Position numbers and translations under genes: made by a program. From DATCJA01 sp963734635 (GTDB lineage Bacteria; Acidobacteriota; Vicinamibacteria; Vicinamibacterales; UBA2999), in assembly GCA_963734635.1 (NCBI GenBank), contig CAVTIA010000014.1, positions 1,173,737-1,237,736 of the forward strand: a stretch of DNA of 64,000 nt. The letters are read 5' to 3'. Numbering within the stretch: the stretch's first letter is position 1; each line of letters starts with the position of its first letter. Shown here piece after piece: positions 30,438 through 40,988 of the stretch. The notes beneath the pieces were generated by a model. That model was not told the origin of the DNA and did not search any database. It was given only the letters and a program-made list of their open reading frames with translations.

Positions 30438-31146
30438 CTCAATGGTGTGGACGGCGCCGCACGGTCGAGGTGCGAGGCGTACTACCAGGAGATTGGCCGG
30501 GCGGGGCGCGACGGGCGTCCGCGTCCGTCACGCTCCTGTGGCACTACGCGGACGTTAAGACCCGCGAGTTCCTGATCGACCACGTGCGCGCGGACGACGC
30601 GCCGTTCGCGTGGCGATCACGCCAAGCTGCGCCGAATGATCGGGTACGCCGAGACGGCCGGCTGCCTGCGCGCGACGATCCTGCGCTATTTCGGCGATCC
30701 GGCAGCACACGACCCTTGTGGGGCGTGCGGCACCTGCGATCGCCGCGAGCGGATCGGCGAGGCCGACCGCCTGTTCTTGCGGAAGATCCTGTCGGGCGTT
30801 GCGGGCGCCGCGCCCGTACGGCCGGCGCAAGATCGCGGCGATGCTCGCCGGGCACACGGACGGACTGCCGGCCGAGTTGACGCGGCTGTCCACGACGGGC
30901 CTGCTCTGCGACTGCGCGCCGCGGCGGATCGAGCAGTGGATCGAGGCCGCCTGCGCGGCGGGGCTGATCGCGATGTCCGCCGATCAGTACCACACGCTCA
31001 CGGTGACGCCGTTCGATCGGGACGCGATGGCGGGCCGCGTCGAGGACGTGCGGATGCTCGTGCCACACCGGCGCGAACAACGGTCGCTCGGACTCGGCGC
31101 CGACCTCGCCGATCGCGGCGATAAACACCCAGGTCGCCTGCGGTGA
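30438..31146 (+). pseudogene. recQ: RecQ-like helicase, C-terminal fragment with frameshifts
   Basis: Starts inside the helicase: helicase motif VI YYQEIGRAGRDG is readable near 30480, then KLRRMIGYAET, and the zinc-binding RQC segment CLRATILRYFGD...CGACGTCD (about 30665-30740), then a winged-helix part (LSTTGLLCDCAPRRIEQWIEAACAAGLI). The ATPase part (motifs 0-V) is absent, and at least three frame changes occur. The fragment abuts the spermidine-synthase gene on one side and an IS91-like element on the other, so it was probably left by rearrangement. Confidence 0.78.
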
Positions 31147-31173
31147 CCGTGGCGACGTGTCGCGCAGGGACGT

Positions 31174-31220
31174 CGCAGATTCTGCGATCGGCGGGCCCCT
31201 TTCGGGTACGCAGAATCTGC
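31174..31220. repeat. Pair of self-palindromic 13-mers in inverted orientation near IS91-like element
   Basis: CGCAGATTCTGCG (31174-31186) and its exact reverse complement over 12 bases at 31209-31220 flank a 22-base loop. Each arm is itself a palindrome with one mismatched centre. It lies about 130 bp upstream of the first recognisable transposase codons and may be part of the element's 5' end. Confidence 0.6.
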
Positions 31221-31351
31221 AACGACCACCGAGAGCCGCCGCGTGATCCATGGATGTGCGCGCAGATGGCGGCGTAGCGCCTGTGGCGCGCGCTTCGCGA
31301 CGGCTGGGGCGTGGGCCGCCCCTCCCCAGGCTACACGCCGAAGTCGCCCGC

Positions 31352-32861
31352 GCGCGGGCGTGCTGTATCAGGTCGTCCGCGATCACTTCGAGACGTTCCG
31401 CGCCGAGGCGGTGCGCGTCTACGAGTGGGACGCGCTGCCGCGGTTCATCGAGGAAGAGTTCCGGGGATTTCTGCGCTGCGGGTTCCTCGCGGGCGGCTTC
31501 GCGCGGTTCCACTGTGGCCGATGCGGCGCGGACCGTCTGGTCCCGTTCTCGTGTAAGGGTCGGGCCGTCTACCCCAGTTGCGGCGGGCGCCGCATGGCCG
31601 AGCGGGCGGCGCATCTGGTTGTTCCCAGTTGTACCCGTACGCCAGTGGGTCTTGAGTCTGCCGCATCGGTTGCGATACGTGCTGGCCTGGGATCATGCGC
31701 TGTGCCGCGCTGTCTCGGGTGTCTTCGTGCGGGCGGTGCTGGGGCACCTGCGGCGCCACGCTCGACAGACGGGTGCGACGGGTGGTCGCGGCGGGGCCGT
31801 GGCGATCATTCAGCGCTTCGGTGCTGCCTTGAATTTCAACGTCCACGTCCATGCGCTCGTGCTCGACGGCGTCTATGTCGAGGACGGCGGAATCCTGCAG
31901 TTCCACGAGGCGATGCCGCCGACTGACGACGAGATGGACCGCCTGCTCGGGACGATCGATCGGCGCATCCCTCGGCTGCTGGCTAGGCGTGGCGTGCTGG
32001 ACGATCTCGGGGACGGGAGTGCCGCAGACCCGTTACGGGACGAGGCGCCCGTGCTGGCCGGCATCGCCGCAGCGTCGGTGCAGGGACGGCGGGCGCTCGG
32101 CGCGCGGGTCGGCGCGGCCGTGCGCCGGTGTGGCGCGTCGGCGGACCTGTCGCGCTGGCGCCGTCTGGGCGCGGACCCTGTCACGCCCGCGGGAACGGCT
32201 TCGATCTGCATGCCGCTCTCGTCGTGCCGCCGCGGGATCGGGCGCGGCTCGAACGGCTGTGCCGCTACGCGCGGCGCCCGCCGATTACGGCTGATCGACT
32301 GCACCTGACCGCGGACGGGCAGGTCGTCCTCGATCTGCGGCACCGGTGGGCGGACGGGACAACGCAGCTCCTCTTCGAGCCGGTGGAGTTGCTCGAACGG
32401 CTGGCGGCGCTCACGCCGCGGCCGCGGATCAACCTCCTGCAGTATTACGGCGTGCTGGGCGCCCGATCGACGTGGCGGTCACGCGTGCAGGGGCACGAGC
32501 CCGACGCAGCGATCGCCGCGGGCCAGGGTACGCCTGACGTGGAGTCGTCAATGCGCCGCGCGGCGCCCATCCCGGCGCGCGCGAACCGGCTGTGGGCGGA
32601 ATCAATGCAGCGGAGTTTCGGCTTCGATGTCCTGGCGTGTCCGCGCTGCGGGGATCGTCTCGAGCTCGTCGCGCTCATCGAAGACCCGACGGTAATCGGG
32701 CGCATCCTGAGCATCTCGGCCTGCCCACCGAGGTGCCCACGGCCCGTCCCGCGCGCCCCCCGCCGCTTCCGCCCACGTCGCCAGGCGACGTGGGGGCCCC
32801 GCCGCGCCCGCTCGGGCGATCCGAGCCATGGGACGACGCCGACGACGCCATGCCGCCCTGA
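31352..32861 (+). pseudogene. IS91-family (Y2/HUH, Transposase_32) transposase, frameshifted
   Basis: Reading across frames gives the family order: N-terminal zinc-binding part (FRGFLRCGFLAGGFARFHCGRCG...CPSCGGRRM region), RQWVLSLPHRLRYVLAWD, the HUH motif as NFNVHVHALVLDGVY, and C-terminal DGTTQLLFEPVELLERLAALTPRPR...QYYGVLG plus a CPRCG zinc pair. Frame changes occur near 31390, 31640, 32150 and 32710. IS91-like elements transpose by rolling-circle replication from an ori end 3' of the gene; a repeat that may be this end follows at 33006. Confidence 0.85.
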
Positions 32862-33005
32862 CGGCGCGCGTGACCCGAGGCATGCGACGCACGCACCAAC
32901 GCGGTGCTCAGGAAAGGTGTGCCCGTCGAGGGCCTGTCCGGACGCTCGTTTGACAGATGCGGTCGGTGGCGCGATGATCCGCGCCGTGCGTGGGGCAATC
33001 CGCCC

Positions 33006-33112
33006 TGTGCTGGCGGAGGACGGGGCCGCATAACGGGCATTCCGTCAACCACGCCCGCCGAATACCCCGTTAATCGTTCCTATCGTCTACCCCGTTCAAT
33101 GTTCCTATCGTC
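33006..33112 (+). repeat. Copy A of an 11-kb-spaced repeat, probable IS91-like 3' end
   Basis: Starts TGTGCTGGCGGAGG and runs to GTTCCTATCGTC; about 83 bp recur at 44340-44422 with one small indel. In this copy the last 25 bp (TACCCCGTT...CCTATCGTC) are present twice in tandem (33063-33087 and 33088-33112). It lies 145 bp after the transposase stop, as expected for the replication-origin end of an IS91-like element. Confidence 0.75.
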
Positions 33113-33504
33113 AGTGGTGAGCGAAAGACGGTCCATACGCAAGCTCCGAAAATGCCAGCAAAGAGCACCAGGCCAACAATCCCTGCTTCGACGAGCAACC
33201 CGATTCTCGCGTTGTGGGCAGCGACAATCTTGTTGGGAGAGTAAGGATCGATTGCTGCCCCCATTGCGCCAGCTCCAGCACCTAGGAGCGGCCGTTGTTG
33301 GAAAGCCTGCAACCCGGCTCTCCAGACTATCGTCCGCCCCGTCATAGTTCCGCCCCCCGTTACCTCACTCACCGTCGATCCCATTCGCTCCCAGTTGTAG
33401 GTGGGCACGAACTGCACCGCGGCCAGCGTGGCAACCATCAGCACCACGCCAGTGAGGGCGTAAGAGCGCAATGATTGGCGAAAAAGAGTGAGCGGGACGT
33501 CCAC
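33113..33504 (-). pseudogene. O-antigen ligase / polymerase (Wzy_C-like) internal fragment
   Basis: About 130 codons of a polytopic membrane protein with LLGAGAGAMGAAIDPY, then AHNARIGLLVEAGIVGLVLFAGIFGACVW, the periplasmic-loop histidine and following helix typical of the O-antigen ligase domain. Both ends are cut: the C-terminus by the repeat at 33112 and the N-terminus by the truncated IS3 at about 33504. It is evidence for a former surface-polysaccharide locus here. Confidence 0.75.
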
Positions 33505-33781
33505 GTCGCCAGTTCACTGACGAATTCAAGCAGCAGCCGTGCGACTGGTGCTCGATGAGGGCAAGAGCGTCAGTGCGGTCGCCCGCGACTTGGATCTCAC
33601 GGCGTCGGCGTTGACGCAGTGGGTCAAGCAGTCGCAGGCCGATCGCTCGAAGGGGCGCACCGGACTGACGACCGCCGAGCGCGAGGAGCTGGTCCGGCTC
33701 CGCAAGGCGTTGCGGATCGCCGAAGAAGAGCGAGACATCTTGAAAAAAGCAACGGCGTTCTTCGCGAAGCAGAGCCGATGA
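33504..33781 (+). pseudogene. IS3-1 OrfA (HTH), 5' truncated and frameshifted
   Basis: Begins RRQFTDEFKQQ, then a one-base loss near 33535, then VRLVLDEGKSVSAVARDLDLTASALTQWVKQ, the helix-turn-helix of IS3-family OrfA, and a leucine-zipper-like ELVRLRKALRIAEEERDILKKATAFFAKQ. Its TGA overlaps the ATG of orfB (ATGA at 33778-33781). The usual first residues are lost at the junction with the O-antigen ligase fragment. Confidence 0.85.
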
Positions 33782-34546
33782 GGTTTACCTTCATCGCGGC
33801 GAAGAAGGCCGAGCACACCGTCACCATCCTCTGCCGCTGCATGCGCGTGACCCGCAGTGGGTTCTATGCGTGGCTTCGACGCGGGCTGTCCGCGCGGGCG
33901 CAGCGTGACCTCGTGTTGCGGACGAAGCTGCGCGCGTTCCATGCCGCCAGTGGTGATCGCTACGGGCGGCCCCGCTTGTGGAAGGATCTGCGGGAGGACG
34001 GCGAGGCCGTCAGCGAAAAGCGCGTGCGACGCCTGATGCGGGAGGAGCAGATCCAGGGCCAGGTGCCGAAGCGGTTCAAGCAGACGACCGACAGTGATCA
34101 CGACCATCCGATCGCGGCCAATGTGCTCGACCGGGACTTCACCGCGGCGGCGCCCAATCAGCGCTGGGTCGGCGACACGACGGAGTTCGTGATCGGCGAC
34201 AGTGCCAAGCTGTATCTCGCCGCGATTCTGGATCTCTTCTCCCGGTTCGTCGTCGGCTGGGCGATCAGCGCCGTGAACGATCGACGACTGACGCTGAAGG
34301 CGCTCGAGATGGCGGTCCAGCGGCGCTGTCCCGAGTCCGGGTCTGCTGCATCACTCCGATCGCGGCTGCACCTACACGTGCGAGGACTACCAAACGTATC
34401 TCGCGGCTCGCGGCATCACCTGCAGCATGAGTCGGCGCGGCGACTGCTACGACAATGCGGTGATGGAGAGCTTCTTCGCCACGGTGAAGAAAGAGGAGGC
34501 CGAGCGGTTTCCGAGCTACAGCGACGCGAAGATGGCGTTGTTCGAT
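33778..34546 (+). pseudogene. IS3-1 OrfB (DDE transposase), interrupted by RIT1
   Basis: IS3-family integrase-fold transposase. HTH_21 region RLWKDLREDGEAVSEKRVRRLMREE; first catalytic Asp in RWVGDTTEFVIG; second in HHSDRGCTYTCEDYQ; Glu in CYDNAVMESFFATVK. A +1 frame change lies at about 34335, between the first and second Asp, at the same position as in IS3-2. The frame ends at FDY where RIT1 enters; the missing C-terminus is at 37986-38007 and 41991-42058. Confidence 0.88.
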
Positions 34547-34632
34547 TATGTTGGCGCCGCACTTATGTGGCGGCGCGCGGATTGCGGCGGTGATGTTCGG
34601 CGGTCATTCTGCGTCGCGGCCGTCACATAAGT
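34547..34632. repeat. RIT1 left end: two direct motifs and one inverted motif
   Basis: TTATGTTGG at 34546-34554 and TTATGTGG at 34563-34570 are 17 bp apart, and CACATAAGT at 34624-34632 is inverted. The mirror arrangement occurs at the right end (ACTTATGTGG at 37864, CCACATAACT at 37928, CCAACATA at 37944). Probably recombinase binding sites. Confidence 0.7.
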
Positions 34633-34635
34633 GAG

Positions 34636-35646
34636 CTACAGACTCCGAAGAAACGTGAGGAGGTCCTTGTTGTCCTTCCAGATCGGCGGCCGACCATCGT
34701 CCGGCTCGACGGCGCACGTCGCGAGCGCCTTGGCCTTGGTGGCGAGATCGATCTCGGCATAGATGTTCGTCGTCTCGACCGAGACGTGGCCGAGCCACGC
34801 GCGGATGGTGTTGATGTCGACGCCGGCGCGGAGCAGGTGCGTGGCGGTCGTGTGCCGAATCGTGTGAGGACTGACGCGCTTTCGCTGCAGGCTCGGCAGG
34901 TGCGAGACGCGGCGTGCCGCGCGTGACGCGCCACGAGATCATGCACGCCGAATCGCGTCATGCGCGTGTCCGCGTCGGTTGACGAAGACCGGTGCCGGTC
35001 GCCGGCCGATCGGCGATCAGCGTTTTCAGCGACCGTCGCCGTGCTCGCCCACAGCGGACACCGTCGCACTTTTGATCCCTTGCCCAGGAGGCGGACCGAG
35101 GCCGGATGGGTGTCGGGCAGATCGAGGTCGCCCACGGTGAGCGCCGACGACTTCGCTGGCACGCGCACCGGAGTTGTACAGGAAGAGGAGGACCGCGTAG
35201 TCGCGGAAACCCTGTCGCGTGGTGCGGTCAGGCGCGTCGAGCAGCGCATCCATCTCTGGTTTTTCGAGGTAGCAGACCGTCTCGCGCACCGCCTTCTTGA
35301 ACGGAATCCGACAGATCTCGCTGCACCACGCCAGATGTTCGGGGCTGCGTTCGCCGATGTACCGCGCCAGCGAGTGGAGCGCCGCCAATCGTTGATTCCG
35401 TGTCGCGACACCGCAGTGGCGCGTGGTTTCGAGGTGACTGAGGAATCGGCGGATGATGTCCGCCGTCGCATGACTGATGGTCAGTCGATCGACGGTGGTC
35501 TTCGTCGTGGCCGCGAGGAAGGGGATCAAGAGGCACAGGGTGTCCCGATAGCTCCGCTGCGTGTTCGCCGCGAAATTGCGCTCGCCGACCAGGTACTCCA
35601 GCAGGAAACGACGCACCCATGGGCCCAGCAAATCGGTGTCACGCAC
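34636..35646 (-). pseudogene. RIT1 third tyrosine recombinase (RitC), frameshifted
   Basis: Starts at GTG 35646 (VRDTDLLGPWVRRFLLEYLVGERN), eight bases overlapping the stop of the second gene. SAM-like N-terminal domain to about residue 110; catalytic domain with FLYNSGARASEVV (Arg I), then frame changes near 35130 and 34990, then SPHTIRHTTATHLL (His-x-x-Arg), WLGHVSVETTNIYAEID (nucleophile Tyr) in the last part, ending LTFLRSL at 34636. All catalytic residues are readable across frames. Confidence 0.8.
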
Positions 35647-36567
35647 GGGACACCTCCAGGGCATAGCGCTCGAAACGGCGGTTCGCCTGCTCGAGGAGTT
35701 CGGGAATCATCGTGAGATACCGCTGCGTCGAGACCATCCGGCGATGACCGAGGTAGGTCGACAGATGCGGCACGAGGCGCTGGACATCTGCCCCTTCGCG
35801 GTACCACGCCACCAGGCGGTTCACCGCGAAGGAGTGCCGCAAGTCATGCAGCCGAGCACGGCGATCGATGCCGGCGCGTGCGCGCAGGTGCACGAAATTC
35901 ATCCGTGCCATCGCGATGTTGATGCGCCGTGCTCCGAGTGGTCGTGAAAAACGGCGCGTCGGGTTCCCGTGCCGGACCGCGCGGCGCGCGCGCCGCGTGG
36001 GTGATCAGGACGATCGAGGAGCGTGGGACCGAGCGGCAGTGCGCGCGCCTTGTAAAACTTCGTCTCGCGAATCAGCAGCACGCCGCGCCTGCAGATCGAC
36101 GTCGCCGCGCGTGAGGTTCACGGCTTCGCTGATGCGGAGCCCGGCGCCGTACAGGAGCAGCAGCAGGACACGAAACGTCGCGGCCGAGATCTGACAGCCC
36201 GCGCCGGGCCTGATTGCCGTCAATGGCGGCGAGCAGCCGGCGCAGCTCGTCGTCGATCGTAGATGTGTGGCACGAAAGTCGAGACGACGCGGGGCACGAC
36301 CGTGGGCACCGGCGTGTCGGTGATGCGGCCTCGTGCGATCCAGTGTCGGTAGAAGCCGCGGAGCACGCGATGTTTGTTGAGCCACGTCGCCGTGATGGGA
36401 CCACGGCCGGCGAGAAAGGTGACGACGGCATCGGTCGAGACGTCGGCCACGTGCACGTCGCCGACGTGACGATGAAACGCCTGCAAGATTTGGCGTTCGT
36501 TCCGAAACCGCATGCCCATCGACTGCTTCAGGTCGACGTATTGCGTGATCGCGTCGGCCAGGCTCAT
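35639..36567 (-). pseudogene. RIT1 second tyrosine recombinase (RitB), frameshifted
   Basis: Starts ATG 36567 (MSLADAITQYVDLKQSMGMRF), overlapping the end of the first gene as ATGA. The N-terminal core-binding domain is open to about 36265; after frame changes there and near 36190, 36080 and 35920, one reads LLYGAGLRISEAVNL (Arg I), RLHDLRHSFAVNRL (HxxR), YLGHRRMVSTQRYL (His and Tyr). The stop at 35639 overlaps the third gene. The order and coupling are those of RIT elements. Confidence 0.78.
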
Positions 36568-37821
36568 CGCAGGCCCTCCGAGATCGAAACGCGCCACTTC
36601 TCGAAGACCGCGGAAATCGACTTTGGCGTAGATCGCCGTGGCGTCCGCACTCTCGTGGCCGAGGTGATCGCCGATGTCCTTCAATGACCAGCCTTCGGCC
36701 AGTAATCGCGTCGCACACGCGTGTCGCAGGGCGTGCGGCCCGTGATGCCGCGTCTGCACGCCGCTGCGCGAGGAGCGGCTGACTCGCGAGGCTCCAGAGC
36801 CCGCCGCATGAGAGCGGGCGGTACGGGGCGAGCAACGTGAGAAACACGTCGCGCCACTCACATCGCGCGCGGACCGTGGTGATGTAGCGCAGCAGCGCCC
36901 CACCCGTTTCGTTGGTCAGCGGATACACGCTGCACGTCGTGCCGCTTCGACCGACGCACACGAATGACGTTCTGCTCCCAGTCGAGATCGTCGAGCGTCA
37001 GCCGCGCGACTTCACCGACGCGAAATCCGTAGGTGGCAAACAGCAGCAGGGCGGCGCGGCGCCGAATGTCGGCCGGACGATTCGTGTCGTGCCGCCGGAT
37101 CATCGTCGTCACGTCGGTCCACGACGGCCCCGCCGGCAGCGTTTCATGATCGAAGAGTCGCGGGCCCGTAATGGTCGCGGCGATGCCGGCCCGACACTGC
37201 TGCGTGGCTTCGGCATAGCGAAAGAACGCCCGCAGCGCCTGGGCGGCGATCGGCGACCGAGCGCCGACTCCACGTGCCCTTCCCCTTCATCGGCGAGAAA
37301 GTCATCGACGTCCTGAATCGTCACCTCCGCAAACGGCCGATCGAGGCGCGCGTACCACGCGAGAAAGGTCGCCGTCTTCCACCGATGCGACCGGATCGAG
37401 GCAGGCGCGAGCCCTTGCGCATCCGCCATGTAGGCTGTGAAGTCCTCGAGCGAGCGTCTGGAATGGACGCACGGTCGGTGGCGTCTCGATCCAGCGACCC
37501 AGATACCGGAGCCACTGTTCCGCCCAGTACCGAAAGTTACGGATCGACAGCCGGAGACTCGTGCTGTGGTGGCGCCGGCAGTTGATGCGCGGCCCAGCGC
37601 CGCGCCGCTGCCTCGACGACCGATGCGTCCACGGGGTGGGTGCCGGAGAGATCGAGACGCGTCGCGATCACGATCAGCTCGCACGCGACGGCCCTCAGCG
37701 TGCCGCGCGCGTACCCGAGGCCCTTCAGGTGCACGAGAAAGCGTCGTCGTTCTTCAGGGAGCGGATTGTGACACTGGCGGGCACGAGCGATGGGACGACC
37801 GGCGAACAATTCCTCAAACAT
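36564..37821 (-). pseudogene. RIT1 first tyrosine recombinase (RitA), frameshifted
   Basis: Starts ATG 37821 (MFEELFAGRPIARARQ), preceded by AAAGGAG. Frame changes near 37560, 37270, 37120, 36960 and 36780. Readable parts: LEDFTAYMADAQGLAPASIRSH (core-binding), LLFATYGFRVGEVARLTLDDLDW (Arg I), GPHALRHACATRLL (HxxR), HLGHESADATAIYAKVDF (His, Tyr). The end overlaps the start of the second gene. Confidence 0.78.
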
Positions 37822-37951
37822 CGGCGGACTCCTTTCGAGCGGAATCCGCCATTCTCGGCTGGTACTTATGTGGTCTTCGCTACTGGATCGGTGTGCGCCA
37901 AAGCTGCGCGACTCGGCGCCGGCATCACCACATAACTGCGGCGCCAACATA

Positions 37952-37985
37952 ATCGAACTTATGTGGTCGACCACATAAGTTCGAT
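37952..37985. repeat. 34-bp perfect palindrome at the RIT1 boundary
   Basis: ATCGAAC + TTATGTGGTC / GACCACATAA + GTTCGAT is self-complementary over all 34 bases. The arms contain the same TTATGTGG motif as the RIT1 ends, and the outer seven bases are the target sequence and its inverse. It is absent from the other side of the element. Confidence 0.9.
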
Positions 37986-40021
37986 TACATCGAGGTGTTC
38001 TACAACCGTGTTTCATACTGCCCCATCAGGCTATGTGCCTGAAAACACGAGAGCTCGTTGCGGAGAATGTGGTATTGCGGGTTGGTGATTTCGGTCCCGC
38101 ACGCGTGCGACCAGCGCGGCGGCCGCTGGCGCCTCGATCGCCTGACGCTGAAAGACCCACGGGCCATCAGGTAAGGGATGGGCGGCGTCGATGTCGCCTC
38201 GCTCGACCGCGAGCCGGAGCGTTCTCGGACTGATCCCGAGGATGCGAGCGGCTTCGCTGAGATTCATCCATCCTTCAGAGGCCCGTCGATCCCGATCGTA
38301 ACAAGGGATCTCGTGGTGGGTGCGGAGCGAGACCACTCGTTCTCGCGTCCAGCGATTCCCACGCCCGGTGAGGAGCCCATTCCGGTTCAAGACATTCGCC
38401 AGCAGATCGTCTGGACAAATCCGCGCCAACACGCGGACCGCCTCGACGACGTCCTTCGACGTGTGCGTGGCGTTCTGCCCGCGTCGGCGTCGCGGCAATC
38501 GCAGTTCCGTATGCACGCCGCCTTTCCAGTGAATGACCAGCAGCACTTCACCGGCAGCGGCGTCGATGTCCACGACGATTTCGTGAATTAATGTGCGGAC
38601 GAGGCGTTTCTTTAGTCGGACGTCCGCGTGCGGATGGCTCCAGACGGTCTCAAGGTCCGCGGCCAAATTCTCAAACGCTTCTCGGCTCGGAACCGCCACC
38701 TGACTGCGACGGTGCACGTGTTGATCGATGCGCTCCTCGATCTCGCGGACACGCTGCAACGCGGTATTCCAGCGTCGCTCTAACTCGTCCGCCACTAAGC
38801 GGTTTTCGGGATCGGTCGCATCGTATTGTTTCTGCGCGCGGCGAGCCGCGTAGCGTGCCGCTTCCAACTCGCGCGTCCACGCGTTCAGGACCTCATCCTG
38901 CTGATGGGCCGCCGCCGCACTCGCGACGACAGCGGCATCGACGGCGGCGGGCTGCACGACACGGAGGATTTCCTTGGTCATGGCGTCGTCTACCAGGAGT
39001 CCTCCAAACGAAATGCAACGCGGTTCACCGTTGTCGCGCGCGCCGCGTACGCAGACGTAGCGCAGGACATTGTGCGCGTTGCCAGTGTAGCAGACGACCA
39101 ATTTCCGACCACAGCGTCGACAGCGCAGCAGACCGGGTAAGAGGGCCGGTCCATTTGTCGCCGCCCCGGTGTGTTGCCACGCCCGCGTATTGGCGGCCAT
39201 CGTGTGCTGGATTCGCTCGAATTCGTCCCAGCTCACATAGCCTTCGTGCGCCTTCGGAATCAAGGCAAGCCACTCCTCGCGCGGGCGCCGGCGAGAGGAC
39301 GCGCGCGGCTCCCCCTGCTCATAGCGAATTGTGCTCTCGGTCTTCCCGTACGTGTATGCGCCACCGTAGATCGGATTACTCAGCATGCGGTAGAGCACCC
39401 CGAAGGACGGACGGCGCCACGTCATCTCACCAGAGACGGATCGCGCGGGGAGCTGCAGGTCGTGGTCCAGAAACCACGATAACGTCTGTCGCACGGTGCC
39501 GAGTTCGCCAAACTTCTGGAACACCAGAGCAACCGCCTCTTGAATGCGGCGATCCGGATCTTTTTCAAAATGCGGCGCATCGGTTTTGAGAAACCCCACG
39601 GGCGCCGCCACGAGGAGCTCGCCCCGCTGTGCTTTCGCGCGTCGCGCTTCCACGGATCGCTGTCGCAACAGGTCGAGTTCGTATTCGTTCAAACTGCCTT
39701 TCAGCCCGAGCAGCAGGCGATCGTTACTCAAGCGTGGGCTATACACCGCTTCCAAATCGATCAGGACGGTATCGACCACGCGACAGACTTCCACCAGGTG
39801 TTGCCACTCCCGGCTGTTCCGTGCAAATCGCGATACTTCACGGGCGGCCACCCCGCCGACGTTTCCGAGACAGACCTCGGCCACCATGCGTTCAAAGCCC
39901 ACCCGCGCGACCGTGCCGGCAGCCGAGCGACCCAAGTCGTCATCCACCACGTCGATCGCGCGCCACCCTAATTGGTGCAATCGGTCTTGCATGGCGTACT
40001 GCAACCTGGGCCTGATCCGAT

Positions 40022-40961
40022 TCAGTGGACGGTGTCGCTGAGTTGATCGGTCTTCGTGGTCTTTTCTTCTTTCATTGAAAGAGACGATGGGTGTGGAGCC
40101 TGTGGGAAACCGCGTTCTGTGGCGGTTTTCCATAGGATCCACGCCCTCTTCGTTCTTGCGTCGCTCGAATTCGGCCGGACTGATCTGACCGAGGGTCGAG
40201 TGTCGCCGTCGCTGGTTATAGAACACTTCGATGTAGTCGAACAACTCCATCTTGGCGTCGCCGCAGCTGGCGAAGCGATCGGCCGTCTCACTCTTCACCG
40301 ACGAAAAGAACGCTTCCATCACCGCGTTGTCGTAGCAGTTGCCGCGGCGGCTCATCGAGCACGTGATCCCGTTCGCATCGAGCATCCGCTGATAGTCTTC
40401 GCTCGCATACGTGCAGCCCTGGTCGGAGTGATGCAGCAAGCCCGACGTCGGGACACCGTCGCTTCAGCGCCATGCCGAGCGCCTTCAGCGTCAGGTGCCG
40501 ATCATTGACGGCGCTGACCGCCCAGCCGACGACGAACCGCGAGAACAGGTCGAGGATCGCCGCCAGATACAGCTTCCCGCTCTCGCCGATCACGAACTCC
40601 GTCGTGTCGCCGACCCAGCGCCGATTCGGCGCGTCGGCCGTGAACTGCCGGTCGAGCAGATTCGCCGCGACCGGCTGGTCGTGATCGCTCATCGTCGTGC
40701 ACTTGAAGCGTTTCCGCGCCCGCGCTTTCAGCCCGTCCTCCTGCATCAGCCGAATCACCCGCTTGCGACTGACGCGGACCTGCTGCTCGAGCAGGTCCTC
40801 GTGAATGCGCGGGCTGCCGTACCGCTGCTTGCTCGCGTCGAACGACGCGCGCACCAACACGCGCAGCTGCCGATCGCGTTGGGCGTGGGCCGATTCGGAT
40901 CGCCGGCACCACGCGTAGTACCCGCTGGCCGAGATCCCCAGCACCTGGCACATCGTCGCAA
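40022..40961 (-). pseudogene. IS3-2 OrfB (DDE transposase) with internal +1 shift
   Basis: Reads MCQVLGISASGYYAWCRR, then QRYGSPRIHEDLLEQQVRVSRKRVIRLMQEDGL, RRWVGDTTEFVIGESGKLYLAAILDLFSRFVVGW (first Asp), then at about 40455 a +1 shift into LLHHSDQGCTYASEDYQRML (second Asp) and CYDNAVMEAFFSSVK (Glu), YNQRRRHSTLGQISPAEFERRKNE. No stop occurs in this frame before the element's end, so the frame fuses to the interrupted recombinase. Expression probably needs a -1 shift from orfA at AAAAAAC (41034-41040). Confidence 0.85.
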
Positions 40962-40988
40962 TGGGAAAGATCGCCTTCCTCGCGTGAA

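Larger units (their letters stand above)
34547..37985 (-). mobile_element. RIT1: recombinase-in-trio element
   Basis: Three consecutive overlapping tyrosine-recombinase genes on the minus strand, enclosed by 24-bp inverted repeats (34547-34570 and 37928-37951, one mismatch, TATGTTGGCGCCGCA then TTATGTGG), inserted in the IS3-1 orfB. The flanking target bases CGATT are present on both sides (34543-34547 and 37982-37986). A 34-bp perfect palindrome is included at the right boundary. The architecture matches published RIT elements; all three genes here carry frameshifts. Confidence 0.88.

Noticed and set aside
29204..30880. A 558-codon plus-strand frame opposite the spermidine-synthase-like gene
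   Set aside because: Composition is that of an antisense shadow and it runs across two unrelated features.
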